Origin: Leidyana gryllorum EB-2025a
Taxonomy: Eukaryota; Apicomplexa
Direction: 5' to 3'
DNA length: 64,000 bases
NCBI GenBank assembly: GCA_048772705.1
Contig: JBLWGC010000104.1
Location: 372,001-436,000 of the forward strand
Part shown: positions 1 through 9,598 of the stretch, one piece after another
Numbering within the stretch: position 1 is the first letter of the stretch
Layout of the letters: every line of letters begins with the position of its first letter
Notes under the pieces: generated by a model
Told to the model about the DNA's origin: nothing
What the model saw: only the letters and a program-made list of their open reading frames with translations
Database searches by the model: none
Program-made: the position numbers and the translations under genes

Positions 1-85
1 GATCGTCTTCAGCGCTGCGATGTCCGCTTTCTTCAGGCTTGCGCTTCTGAAAAAAGCGTGTAATGGGCACATCTCCCTTGCCCAT
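1..85 (-). CDS. 5' end of an unidentified gene (partial)
   Basis: An ATG at the right edge of this segment opens a minus-strand frame that stays open for 28 codons to the window border. It begins MGKGDVPITRFFQKRK and then becomes charged and hydrophilic. The stretch I-T-R-F-F near the N-terminus resembles a PCNA-binding (PIP) box such as those at the N-termini of DNA ligase I and MSH6, but the leading glutamine is missing. The gene lies 45 bp downstream of the next gene's stop on the same strand. It is too short to identify. A replication or repair protein is only a suggestion, and the ATG itself is not certain. Confidence 0.35.
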   Translation of the reverse strand, partial: MGKGDVPITRFFQKRKPEESGHRSAEDD

Positions 86-130
86 TGGTCAAATCAGTCT
101 GCGGTGACTTAGTCAATGTGTGAACCAATT

Positions 131-1383
131 TTACTCTGAGTCTGAACCATTCATTTCACTTTCACCATCACTGTCACCATCTTGCCCTTTGCCCTCCTCA
201 TCACTCTCCTCAAATCTATCATCTGACCCCTCTTCCTCCTCTTCTTCGTCTACGGAAGATTCACTTACTGAGGAGTCATCATCGTCTTGAGCATCTCGTC
301 TCCTCTTTTTGACCTTGGTTTCTTCTTCGCCTTCGTCTTCCGCGGAGCTCTCCTCACTGCTGCTCTCTTCATTGTCTCTTTGCTGTTGTAGAGCCAACTG
401 CATTCTTTGAGCAGCTCGGCGTTGACGCCGAACTCCGGTATCAAAGTCTGCCCGCTCCCATTCTTTCAATCCAATCTCTCTCATTTCTTGTTCTAACTCC
501 CACTGTTGAATGGCTTGGTCGATCGTTTGTCTACTGGGCAGTTTATCGCCTCCACTCCAAGAGATCTGCAGTCAGCACATATGTAAGCGACCGCAAAGGG
601 AGAGCGATAACTCACGTTGACATCCTTACAGCGTCGCATCAAGCGAAGCTTTAGCTCTTTGATGTAGGCCTGTGGATCTTCCTTGTTGAGACCCTTATAG
701 ATAGCCGGACCACATTTCAGCGCTTTGGCGAATGCCAGCCATTTAGACTTCGGGTCATCAGTGCCCTTTGTGGCAGTTTTGGATCGGGCGACTGGTTTCT
801 TCTTGGGTTTCTCGCTCTCACGTTCGCGACTCGTCTTTGACTCCTTCTCTGCGCGATCGGTCTTTTTGGTCCGAGTTGCAGCTGGGCTCTTGGCACTGGA
901 GTCTTGTTCAGACGCTTTCGAGACTCGCTGCTTCTTCTTACGTCCCGACGACGGCTCCGGTGACTCCTGTCTCCCCCTTTTCCGACCTCTGCGAGGTTTT
1001 GATGCCGCCACTGCGCTGTCGGTGAGGTCAGAATCCGGTACCGCCGAGTTGGCAGTGAGGGTGGGCACAAAGGAGTGTGTACCTTCCCTCCCAGATTGGG
1101 AGTCCGGAGTGCCATCCTGTTGGGTCTGAGCGACTCGTTCTTCTTTCATTAGCTCATAGAGGCTAGCGGCGACGATTTTGGCAGCCTTCTTGACCATATC
1201 CTTGACATCCTTGTCATCGGTGATGAGACTAACTTTTATCTCGAGGTGGTCAGCGAGGAAGCCGAATATCCTGGTGGGGGTCAGCTCGGCAAGAGGAACT
1301 CCACTTCGTAAAATGAGGTCAGAGAGGAGGTTTTGAAGGCTTTCATCGTCAAGAAGTAGCGTCTGTAGTCGGGCTGGTATCAT
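131..1383 (-). CDS. Acidic nuclear protein, HIRIP3/DEK-C-like
   Basis: Two exons (616-1383 and 131-565, 50-nt GT-AG intron) encode 400 residues. Residues 1-75 are helical and resemble the DEK C-terminal fold seen at the N-terminus of HIRIP3-type proteins. Residues 95-205 are a Lys/Arg/Ser-rich disordered linker with nuclear-localisation-like clusters. A conserved-looking helical block around residues 210-295 (cysteine-glycine, then KLPSRQTIDQA) resembles the HIRIP3 region that precedes its histone-binding motif. The last 80 residues are dominated by Glu, Asp and Ser. Acidic tails of this kind are typical of histone chaperones. The resemblance is by eye; a generic chromatin-associated acidic protein is the alternative. 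It is transcribed divergently from the dihydrouridine synthase gene. Confidence 0.5.
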
Positions 1384-1406
1384 GTAGCTAAAATGTCTTT
1401 TTGGGC
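1384..1406. promoter_or_regulatory. Minimal bidirectional promoter interval
   Basis: Only 23 bp separate the ATG of the acidic nuclear protein (minus strand) from the best ATG of the dihydrouridine synthase (plus strand). The interval contains a short A/T tract (AAAAAGACATTTT read on the minus strand). Both 5' untranslated regions and any core promoter must therefore overlap this interval or the opposite coding region. The extent is inferred from the two start codons only. Confidence 0.45.
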
Positions 1407-2829
1407 ATGACCAATCCCGAAGTTGACTTGGAAGACCGCCAGCACCCCCAGCCGGCTTCGGAACCCCGAACCAAATGGAGAAGGGTCCAAGATGACCCCC
1501 ATACCGTCAAGCTTTACGATGTCAATCGCCCCTTGCTGCAAATTGCTCCAATGCTGCACGTCAGTGACCGGCACTTTCGGTAAGCCTTTGCCCGCTTTTC
1601 GCATGAACTATACGCGATATCCCAGCAATTTCATACGTATGCTGACTGCTAAAGCGCAATTATGGACGGAGATGGTGGTAGATTCTACTATAAAGCACAC
1701 CGATGATTTGCCCCGGCATCTTGGCTATGACCAGGTGGAGCATCCTATCGTGTGCCAGCTCGGAGGTTCTAACCCCGAGGAGATGGCCGCGGCGGCGAAG
1801 GTCGTGGAGGAGTGGGGTTATGACGAAGTTAATGTGAACGTCGGGTGCCCAAGCAGTCGAGTAGTTGACTGTGGATTGTTTGGAGCACTGTTGATGAAAG
1901 ACCCGGAACTCGTATCTCGGATCTGTACGAGTATGAAGGCCCAAACGAGTATACCTGTGACCATCAAGACTCGTATCGGGGTCGACTCTGAAGATTCTTT
2001 CGACTGGTTATCGGACGTTATTAAGGTACGTGGTGGATTCGTGCTGCTCTCGCGGTCTGCTGTCTCGCTTTCTGCTAACTACTGTTCTCTCGCAGACAAT
2101 GAAGGGTTCTGGGGTTGAGCATTTCATTATGCACGCTCGTCCGGCTTGGCTGAACAAAAAGCTCTCGCCGGCGCAGAATCGGTCAATACCGCCTCTGAAT
2201 TTGGACCGGGTATACGAGATCGCCGAAGCTTTTCCCGAGCTGAACTTTTCGATCAATGGGGGCATCCAGAGTCTGGAAGAAGTCGAGGAGCTTTTGGGGC
2301 GACCGCGGGATCCAAAGGATCCGAGTTCGGGCAGTCTGCTGCACGGAGTGATGATAGGACGTGCTGCTTCTGACAAACCCGCCTTTCTAGCTGGCACAGA
2401 TACTAGACTATATCGGGAGAAAAGTAACCCAAAAACGGCCTGGTCGCGGGAGACTGTTTTGGAGGGTTATCGCGAATACGTTACTGATGTCAGTCGACGG
2501 TCAGCGGAGGGTACTCTCCACACCTTCAAGCACGTGTTCCCGCTGTTGCGACCAATCGTAGGGCTTTTTCACAGCACCAAAGGGAGCAAATTGTATCGAC
2601 AGAGTATCGGTGAGTCACCATTTACGACAGACAGCAGATTAACTCCGACACCGCCCTCGCAGACCGCCACATTCGTGAGTTCAGCAGTAAGGACAGTCCA
2701 GAGGAAGTTCTCTCAAAGCTCATGAATTTCATTGAACAAGCCTTGCCCGAGCTCTACTCAGCCCCCATCGTCCCAGACACATCTGAGCCCAAGACGGAAG
2801 CTGAGACTGATGAAAAGTCCGAAACCTGA
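1407..2829 (+). CDS. tRNA-dihydrouridine synthase, DusA type
   Basis: Four exons (1407-1579, 1626-2025, 2096-2609, 2663-2829) join in frame. The product is a flavin-dependent enzyme that reduces uridine to dihydrouridine in tRNA. Visible family motifs are the N-terminal barrel strand IAPMLHVSDRHFR, the QLGGSNPEE loop, the catalytic-cysteine motif NVNVGCPSSRV, VTIKTRIGVD, the FMN/RNA-contact motif MHARPAWL, and SINGGI followed by GVMIGRAA. Order and length match bacterial-type DusA rather than eukaryotic Dus1-4. The last exon adds an acidic tail ending in TEAETDEKSET. Codon phase is preserved across all three introns (46, 70 and 53 nt). The start is the first in-frame ATG. The organellar or cytosolic location is not evident. 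Confidence 0.9.
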
Positions 2830-3263
2830 AACTGCTCTATCGCGTGCGTTGTCTGGGTGGGCGCCCGCACTCGATCAAGGATCAACGATCGATCTCTGTG
2901 TGTCAATAAGTAGAGTCTCTTTGCTGTGGTCTTATCAAATGCAAATGTCTCCTCCATTGCTGATGGCATTCCGTATGGCTCATCTCTATCCCACCCAACC
3001 GATATTCTCTCACAATGGCTCACCTCACAATCATCTTTGCTCTTTGCTCATTGCTATTGCGGCCTATTGGTCTGATGTGCCACGTACATTCACAGTGTCG
3101 GCGAGCGAGAAGCTCCTATGGCGGTTCGGACTGAGGTTTGTATCCACTCTGGGCTGGTTATGGATGAGTGAAGGATTGCGATCTACGATCGTTACTCATT
3201 CCTGAAGGGTCGATCAAGCGGAGTCTCAAGTTTTTTTTTTGCCGTGTCTGAAGGGCAGTCGAG
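2830..3263. other. Intergenic region before the transporter array
   Basis: No reading frame here has coding character. It holds the 3' flank of the dihydrouridine synthase and the promoter of the first transporter. An 11-nt poly(T) run near 3231-3241 lies about 25 bp before the transporter ATG. Confidence 0.5.
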
Positions 3264-4484
3264 ATGACAGCGACTGTGAGTGATGGCTCTTTCGTGGAAG
3301 TCGAGGACTTTCGGCCAGCGTCGAGTCGAGGATGGATTGTCGCAGTGATGGCCACTACCACTCTCGTGGCGGGTGCCGCGACTGCCATAACTGTCAAGAT
3401 GCAGAACCGGGTGGAGCTGCCAATCTGCAAAGACTGTGAAGAGGTGGAATACTTTGATCAGCCGTACTGGCAGACGTTCATTATGTTCTGCGGCGAGGCT
3501 CTATGCCTCGTGGTATGGTGGATAGACATTTGGTGGCGCAATCGTAAGGGACGCAAGCTGACCAAGTTGGAATTCCCAAACAATGAGGCGTCGTTCAATA
3601 AGCCCAGAACTCCCTATTGGTGGTGGATATTCCCCGCATTGGCGGATCTCCTGAGCACTGGACTCTACAACATGGCTTACACGATGACTTACGCCTCCAC
3701 TATTTTGGTTCTGAGTAATTCATCCCTCATCATCACCGGCATTTTGTCCATTATAATGCTTAAGCGCCCCATGAGAGTCCACGAATGGCTCGGTATTCTC
3801 GTGATGACCGCTGCCATGGGAGTTTCCAGCATCCAGGCTATTCGCAGCCCCGATACTGAGACCAATGTGGATGAAAATCGGGCCTGGTTGGGAATTTTGC
3901 TCACCATCATCGGCTCGGTCATTGGAGCTATCCAATTCATTCTCGAGGAATGGTTCTATAAGCGTACTTACTTTGCTCCCATGGGCGCCATGGGACTGCA
4001 AGGAGTTTGGGGCGGACTCATGTCCATTGTAGGAATAATGATTTGCCACTGGACCGGGACATACGATTTCGGAGTAGCTTGGTACCAGATGAATGCATCA
4101 GGCACTCTTGTCGCTGGTAATATTGTACAGCTGTTCGCGGCACTCGCGTCCAACGGGGCCGGACTAAGTACCACCAAGTTGGGATCCGGACTTCTTCGAG
4201 CTGCCATCTGGGCTCTGCGCAGTCCTATCATCTGGATTTTGGAGCTCATTCTGGGCTGGCAAGCCTTCGGATGGGAGCAACTCGTTGCACTCATCCTCTC
4301 AGGTATTGGCTTCTGGGTCTATGTCTCCCTGCTGCCCCTCACCCCAACCAAAACACCATGGCTATACAAGATCATGAGACGTCAAGTTCCTTGCTGCTGC
4401 ATAAAGGCGGTACCAGAGGACGATGAGACTAAGGAAGTATCACCTTCAGTCGCCGTGAACGAGGTAGCTGCGGAATCTGTGTGA
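3264..4484 (+). CDS. SLC35F6-like transporter, array copy 1
   Basis: Intronless, 406 residues. It is a multispan membrane protein of the drug/metabolite transporter superfamily. Its layout matches SLC35F6 (C2orf18): a first membrane segment ending in VKMQNR, a luminal Cys pair, then the YFDQPYWQTFIMFCGEA segment, PYWWWIFPALADL, MTYASTILVLSNSSLI, RPMRVHEWLGI, and QFILEEWFYKR followed by APMGAMGLQG, each with a counterpart in the human protein. About ten membrane segments are expected. After the last segment comes a Cys cluster (VPCCCIK) and an acidic cytosolic tail, a plausible palmitoylation site. It is most like copy 2. The substrate is unknown; SLC35F6 acts in lysosomal and mitochondrial membranes in animals. 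A poly(T) tract precedes the start. Confidence 0.82.
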   Translation: MTATVSDGSFVEVEDFRPASSRGWIVAVMATTTLVAGAATAITVKMQNRVELPICKDCEEVEYFDQPYWQTFIMFCGEALCLVVWWIDIWWRNRKGRKLTKLEFPNNEASFNKPRTPYWWWIFPALADLLSTGLYNMAYTMTYASTILVLSNSSLIITGILSIIMLKRPMRVHEWLGILVMTAAMGVSSIQAIRSPDTETNVDENRAWLGILLTIIGSVIGAIQFILEEWFYKRTYFAPMGAMGLQGVWGGLMSIVGIMICHWTGTYDFGVAWYQMNASGTLVAGNIVQLFAALASNGAGLSTTKLGSGLLRAAIWALRSPIIWILELILGWQAFGWEQLVALILSGIGFWVYVSLLPLTPTKTPWLYKIMRRQVPCCCIKAVPEDDETKEVSPSVAVNEVAAESV

Positions 4485-4726
4485 ATTTTTTCTCAGATGA
4501 CTGTTCTAGTCATCTCGCCTGGACCAACTCTACCTGACCTCCCCTAGCAATTGACAATGATCTCTTCTTATTTACCGATGCATTTGTGAGTGATCAAAAC
4601 GGCTCCTCCACGACTTAACAGTCACAAAAACGTACCTTCCGTGGCTGAGCCCTCGACTATCCGACTATCCGCACGCGCTCCCATCACACACAGTGCGCTT
4701 GCTTGATTTTTGGTAGGTGTTTCAAG

Positions 4727-5995
4727 ATGGAGAAGGACAATGATGTTGAATCCTTCGTCGAGGTCGGAGATTTTGAGCGACGGTCGGGCCGACGATGGAT
4801 CGTTTGGGTGATGGCAGCCACAACTTGTATTACGGGAGCTCTGACTGTGATTGCTGTCAAGATGCAGAACCGGATCGAGTTACCTATCTGTGACGGCTGC
4901 GTTGAAGAACAATACTTTGACCAGCCCTATTGGCAAGTCTTCATCATGTTCTGTGGCGAAGCCATATGTCTCGTTGTGTGGTGGATTGATATATGGTGGC
5001 GGAATCGTAAAGGTCGACGATTGACACTTTTCGAATTTCCCAACAATGAGGCCTCCTTCAACAAGCCTAGGACGCCCTTTTGGTGGTGGATTTTTCCTGC
5101 TCTCGCCGACTTGTTATGCAACGGCCTATTTAATATGGCTTACACAATGACCTACGCTTCCACCATCTTAGTTTTGAGTAATGCTTCTCTGATTTTGACT
5201 GGTATCCTCTCCATTGTCATGTTGCGCCGCCCTCTGAGGGTCCACGAGTGGCTGGGTATCTTGGTCATGACCGCTGCTATGGGAGTGGCAAGCATCCAGG
5301 CCATCCGATCACCAGAAAGTGAGACCAATATCGACAGTGATCGTGCTTGGTTGGGTATCATACTGACGTTGGTGGGCTCCGTTGTCGGATCGGTCCAATT
5401 CATTCTTGAAGAGTGGTTTTATACACGGACTTACTTTGCACCAATGGGAGCTATGGGACTCCAAGGTGTCTTCGGGATCCTAATGTCGATCGCAGCTATG
5501 GCGATCTGTCATTTGACAGGTCAATACGACTTCGCTGTTGGCTGGTATCAAATGAATTCTTCCAAGACCATCATGACGGGTAGTTTGCTACAGACCATTG
5601 GTGCAGTTTTTAGTAACGGTGCGGGCCTCTGCACGACCAAACTTGGATCGGGCCTCATGCGTGAACTCGTGTGGGCCCTTCGAAGTCCCATCATCTGGAT
5701 TTTGGAGCTCATTGTTGGCTGGCAGAGTTTCTCTTGGGAACAGCTAGCAGCACTCATTCTGTCTGGTGTTGGCTTCTGTATCTATCTGCTGATGCTCCCA
5801 TTTCGATCAGACACTTCATCGTGTACCCAATCGGTCCTCAGGAAGCAAATTCCTTGTTTCTGTATCAAGCCGCTGCCTGAGCCAGAATCGGAGAACTCAT
5901 TCAAGGGAGGACAGCTGCTGGGTCCCATGGAGACCCATCATGTGGTCGGGGAATCTGGTGCCGAGCTGACCAACAAGCCGACAGATGCAGTCTGA
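4727..5995 (+). CDS. SLC35F6-like transporter, array copy 2
   Basis: Intronless, 422 residues from the first ATG; upstream in-frame codons carry no ATG. It is nearly collinear with copy 1 through the whole membrane domain, including VKMQNRIELPIC, YFDQPYWQVFIMFCGEA, FWWWIFPALADLL and LRVHEWLGILVMTAAMG. The tail keeps the cysteine motif (IPCFCIK) but is longer and ends LTNKPTDAV. N-terminal acidic residues (VESFVEVGDFERR) also match copy 1, so these two look like the most recent duplication in the array. The gap to copy 1 is 242 bp, enough for its own promoter. Function as in copy 1: a drug/metabolite-type carrier of unknown substrate. Confidence 0.82.
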   Translation: MEKDNDVESFVEVGDFERRSGRRWIVWVMAATTCITGALTVIAVKMQNRIELPICDGCVEEQYFDQPYWQVFIMFCGEAICLVVWWIDIWWRNRKGRRLTLFEFPNNEASFNKPRTPFWWWIFPALADLLCNGLFNMAYTMTYASTILVLSNASLILTGILSIVMLRRPLRVHEWLGILVMTAAMGVASIQAIRSPESETNIDSDRAWLGIILTLVGSVVGSVQFILEEWFYTRTYFAPMGAMGLQGVFGILMSIAAMAICHLTGQYDFAVGWYQMNSSKTIMTGSLLQTIGAVFSNGAGLCTTKLGSGLMRELVWALRSPIIWILELIVGWQSFSWEQLAALILSGVGFCIYLLMLPFRSDTSSCTQSVLRKQIPCFCIKPLPEPESENSFKGGQLLGPMETHHVVGESGAELTNKPTDAV

Positions 5996-6424
5996 ACTTC
6001 AGCAGGCTGCTTTTTGGCGATCTTGCATGATCTCCTTTGTATCGAACACGTGTGTAATTAGCTATGTGATCGATCGAATGTCCGCGCGTTAAACGGGCTG
6101 ATTTCCTCTCAATAGACAGCAGAACTTTTTTGTCGCTTCTCAGAGGAGCCAGGTCGGTTGGGAACGTGTTACCCAAATGAAATTAGAGAACTGGTTCAAG
6201 ATCGGGGCCTTGGACTCGCAAGTGGTCGAGTGATCAGTCGTTGTACTCGACAGTACAGATCGCGATCACTTTGTTCTTGAGCAGCAAGTAGCAAAGCTTG
6301 CATCAGATAATTGTGGCCAAGACCGATTCGTTTGAGTTACTGTTGCAGCGATACGCAAGCTCGCGGAGTACTGTCGAGCGACAACGGTGATTCCGCCTCA
6401 TTCTCTTCCACTAAAGTTCTGAGT
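5996..6424. other. Intergenic region between transporter copies 2 and 3
   Basis: No coding signal. The frame of copy 3 is open upstream of its ATG back to about 6311, but it contains no ATG and its composition differs from the conserved protein, so it is treated as 5' untranslated sequence. Confidence 0.5.
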
Positions 6425-7717
6425 ATGGACGATAAGGCTCACACCGATGACATGGGTCGGGCGGCGGTGGCTTCCGACTTAGAGTTTGGGGAGATTGGAG
6501 TGCAAAGCGGCAAGCCGAGAGGATGGCTCGTCGCAGGGATGGCTGCTGCCAGCCTCGTAGCGGGCGTCGGGAGCGCCTTAGCGGTAAAGATGCAAAATCG
6601 AGTCAAGACTGCCATCTGCCAGGATTGCATCACAGAAGATGAAATGGAGTATTTTGATCAGCCGTATTGGCAGACCTTCATCATGTTTTGTGGCGAAGCT
6701 TTGTGTCTGGTGGTGTGGGGTATCGAGATCTGGTGGAGAGATCGTCAAGGACGTCGCTTGATGTATATGGAATTCCCTAACAATGAAACCTCATTCAATA
6801 AGCCCAGAACGCCATATTGGTGGTGGATTTTTCCCGCTCTGGCCGATCTCATGTCAACAAGTTTCCTCAATATGGCGCTGACCATGACATATGCCTCAAC
6901 CATCTTAGTTTTGAATAACACTAACTTAATCTTAACGGGAATACTGGCTGTTGTTATGATACGCACCCCTCTGAGGGTTCACCAATGGCTCGGAATATGT
7001 GTCATCACTGCTGCCATGGGCGTGACCAGCATCCGCGCCATACGATCCCCTGAAAGTCAGACCAACACGGACCCCGACAAAGCGTGGTTGGGCATCATTC
7101 TGACCATATTGGGTGCTGGTATTGGAGCCGTTCAAGTTGTGCTAGAGGAGTGGTACTATAAGCGACGATACTTCCCTCCCATGGCTTCAATGGGCCTCCA
7201 AGGCCTTTTCGGGGCTGCGATGTCAATCGTGGCGATGCTTCTGTCGCATTATACGGGTGTGTACGACTTCCGCGTTGGCTGGTACCAAATGAATTCTTCG
7301 AAAGCTATCATGAGTGGGAACATATCCCACATTTTCTCTTCACTGATCTGCAATGGAAGTGGCCTTTGCACCACCAAGCTGGGATCGGCACTCTTGCGAG
7401 CCGCCGTGTGGGCACTTCGCAGTCCCGTTGTGTGGGTTGTGGAGCTTACCCTCGGATGGCAAAGCTACGCGTGGGAGCAACTGGTTGCTTTAATACTTGC
7501 CGGGGTGGGATTTTCCATCTATGTCTGTCTACTTCCGCTCTCGCAAGACAAAACTCCAACCATATATCGATGGATGAAACGCCAAGTGCCATGCTTCTGC
7601 ATAAGACCTTCAGACGTCGAAGAGACTCACTTCGACGAACCCTCAAAGATGATAGCTCACACTGAGCCAACCATCGGCTCTGACGCCGACACCGACGAGA
7701 AGTCCAATGCGATCTGA
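6425..7717 (+). CDS. SLC35F6-like transporter, array copy 3
   Basis: Intronless, 430 residues from the only in-frame ATG before the conserved region. It has the same core as copies 1 and 2 (VKMQNRVKTAIC, YFDQPYWQTFIMFCGEA, PYWWWIFPALADLM, VVLEEWYYKRRYFPPMASMG). The N-terminal cytosolic segment is longer (about 40 residues, MDDKAHTDDMG). Two residues are added between the luminal cysteines and the YFDQ motif (EDEMEYFDQ). The tail keeps VPCFCIR and then becomes acidic and Thr/Ser-rich. The YYKRRYFPPMASMG segment is shared with copy 4 rather than copies 1 and 2, so copies 3 and 4 may form a second pair. Substrate unknown. Confidence 0.82.
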   Translation: MDDKAHTDDMGRAAVASDLEFGEIGVQSGKPRGWLVAGMAAASLVAGVGSALAVKMQNRVKTAICQDCITEDEMEYFDQPYWQTFIMFCGEALCLVVWGIEIWWRDRQGRRLMYMEFPNNETSFNKPRTPYWWWIFPALADLMSTSFLNMALTMTYASTILVLNNTNLILTGILAVVMIRTPLRVHQWLGICVITAAMGVTSIRAIRSPESQTNTDPDKAWLGIILTILGAGIGAVQVVLEEWYYKRRYFPPMASMGLQGLFGAAMSIVAMLLSHYTGVYDFRVGWYQMNSSKAIMSGNISHIFSSLICNGSGLCTTKLGSALLRAAVWALRSPVVWVVELTLGWQSYAWEQLVALILAGVGFSIYVCLLPLSQDKTPTIYRWMKRQVPCFCIRPSDVEETHFDEPSKMIAHTEPTIGSDADTDEKSNAI

Positions 7718-8016
7718 AACACCGATTCGACTTAACTCTACGCCGCACACGTGTGCTAACAACAAGATCAAGACGTGTGCTAGCTAATAGTGTATGCAAT
7801 GACAGCAGTAGACAGATGCTGATCGATTTATACAGATCTCCCTCCTTTTTTGGTTGAAACACCGAATCGTACAGTCTTGCAGAGCCAATGCAGTTGAGTG
7901 TCTGGCAGTTAGTGGGCCTGCCTGCTGCCCAGCACCCCTTCCACGCTTTCCATATGGGTAGAGCATAATTTTTCGTTCAAGGGAGCAAAGCGAAAGACTC
8001 GGAAGTGCCATCCGTG

Positions 8017-9297
8017 ATGGAAGATCTAGAAGGTGACAAGGCACGGATTGCGCAAGGTGCAAAGACTGCCCATTTATCAGATGAGGATATTCAGCAGCGT
8101 ATTGCGGGCAGCGAGTCGAATACGTTGAGTCTGGTACCTCCGCGGCGGTGGTTCATAACTGCGGCGTCTTTGACAACATTGATTGCCGGCTGCATGTGTG
8201 TGTTGGCCGTAAAGTACCAAAATCGAACGAAATATCCAGTTTGTGATGGATGTCCGGCGGAGTATTTCGATCAGCCGTACTGGCAAACGTTCATAATGTT
8301 TGCTGGAGAAGCGATGTGTTTGATTGTATGGTGGATCGAGATCAAATTACGTGATCGGGCTGGACGGAAGCTCATGTATATGGAGTTCCCTCGGAGCAGT
8401 CGATCGTTCAATAAGCCGCGTACCCCGTATTGGTGGTGGATCATGCCAGCTTTTCTGGATTTGATTGGCACTGCATTCGTCAATATGGCTTTCACAATGT
8501 CTTATGCGTCGACAATCCAGATGTTGCGAAACACAATGCTGATTTGTACATCCTTCTTCTCTGTTACGATGTTGCGGAGGCCATTGCGGGTCCACGAATG
8601 GATTGGTATAGTGGTGATGACGATTGGTATGGCGGTGGCGAGCATACAAGCCATTCGGTATCCGGAAAGTGCGACAAATTTGCACCGAGATCGTGCTTGG
8701 CTGGGGATTGTACTAACATTGGTCGGGACTGTATTCAACGCTTTTCATCTGATTCTTGAGGAATGGTATTACCACCGAGCGTATTTTCCTCCCATGGCGT
8801 CGATGGGACTGCAGGGACTTTTTGGTCTTGGCATGAATATAATTGCTATCATAATAGCGCATGCTGCGGACATCAGTAACTTCAAGCACGGATGGTACCA
8901 AATGAACCATTCGCGTGATATTTTCCTTGGTAATATATGGTATCTTGCTGTCGTGTGTATATTTAACGGCGCTGCAATTTGTACCACTAAACTGGGGTCC
9001 GGACTGCTGCGAGCTGTAATATACTCTCTCCGGTCGCCTCTGCTTTGGATCGTCGAACTCTGTCTCGACTGGCAGGACTTTTCGTGGGAGCAACTAATCG
9101 CCCTCTTCCTGGCGGCCTTCGGATTTCTGATTTACGCCTTTATTATACCCACAGTGTCGAAAACGGACACCCCAACAGCATACCGAAGGTTGAAGCATCA
9201 AATCCCATGTTGCTGCACTGACCCTATACCCGATTCTGACGATGAAGAGCTCTTCTCCGACACCAATAGTTTTCGAGACGACGCAGCACAATTGTGA
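8017..9297 (+). CDS. SLC35F6-like transporter, array copy 4
   Basis: Intronless, 426 residues. The membrane core is conserved (YFDQPYWQTFIMFAGEAMC, PYWWWIMPAFLDLIG, LRVHEWIGIVVMTIGMA, ILEEWYYHRAYFPPMASMG). It is the most divergent copy: the FPNNEASFNKPR loop is FPRSSRSFNKPR, the Cys in MFCGEA is Ala, and VKMQNR is VKYQNR. The Cys-rich tail motif is present (IPCCCTD) and is followed by DSDDEELF, an acidic stretch resembling sorting signals. The ATG at 8017 is the first in frame; an upstream GTG is ignored. It closes the array. Substrate unknown. Confidence 0.82.
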   Translation: MEDLEGDKARIAQGAKTAHLSDEDIQQRIAGSESNTLSLVPPRRWFITAASLTTLIAGCMCVLAVKYQNRTKYPVCDGCPAEYFDQPYWQTFIMFAGEAMCLIVWWIEIKLRDRAGRKLMYMEFPRSSRSFNKPRTPYWWWIMPAFLDLIGTAFVNMAFTMSYASTIQMLRNTMLICTSFFSVTMLRRPLRVHEWIGIVVMTIGMAVASIQAIRYPESATNLHRDRAWLGIVLTLVGTVFNAFHLILEEWYYHRAYFPPMASMGLQGLFGLGMNIIAIIIAHAADISNFKHGWYQMNHSRDIFLGNIWYLAVVCIFNGAAICTTKLGSGLLRAVIYSLRSPLLWIVELCLDWQDFSWEQLIALFLAAFGFLIYAFIIPTVSKTDTPTAYRRLKHQIPCCCTDPIPDSDDEELFSDTNSFRDDAAQL

Positions 9298-9598
9298 TTC
9301 GGCACTGCTTTATCTGTTTGTGTGTGATCAATACTTCGCCATTGGGTGTGGCTTCAAACCGCTCCCTCCAACAGGCATAGCAGGCAACCCCTAAATTCGT
9401 TTGAGAATCGTGGCAAACAGGCAATGAACACAAATCCTCTTGAAAGTGGCGAATGCAGCCACTCGGGAACGCTGTGCTACTGCTCGTGTGTACTCCACCA
9501 AAAAAATAGAGAGACAATATCACACAATGCGACTTGAGCCCACACGGCCTGAGCGTCGCAGAATTAATGTGTCAAATCTCTATATTTCCCCACAAAAG
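9298..9598. other. Intergenic region after the transporter array
   Basis: There is no supported gene. Short frames here lack ATG starts or family character. A short A tract (CAAAAAAATAG, near 9500) and TATATTTCCCC just before 9599 are the only notable sequences. Confidence 0.45.

Noticed and set aside
725-1129. 134-codon plus-strand open frame opposite the acidic nuclear protein
   Set aside because: It is the complement of a Lys/Ser-rich coding exon whose frame is supported by splicing and composition; the plus-strand translation has no recognisable character.
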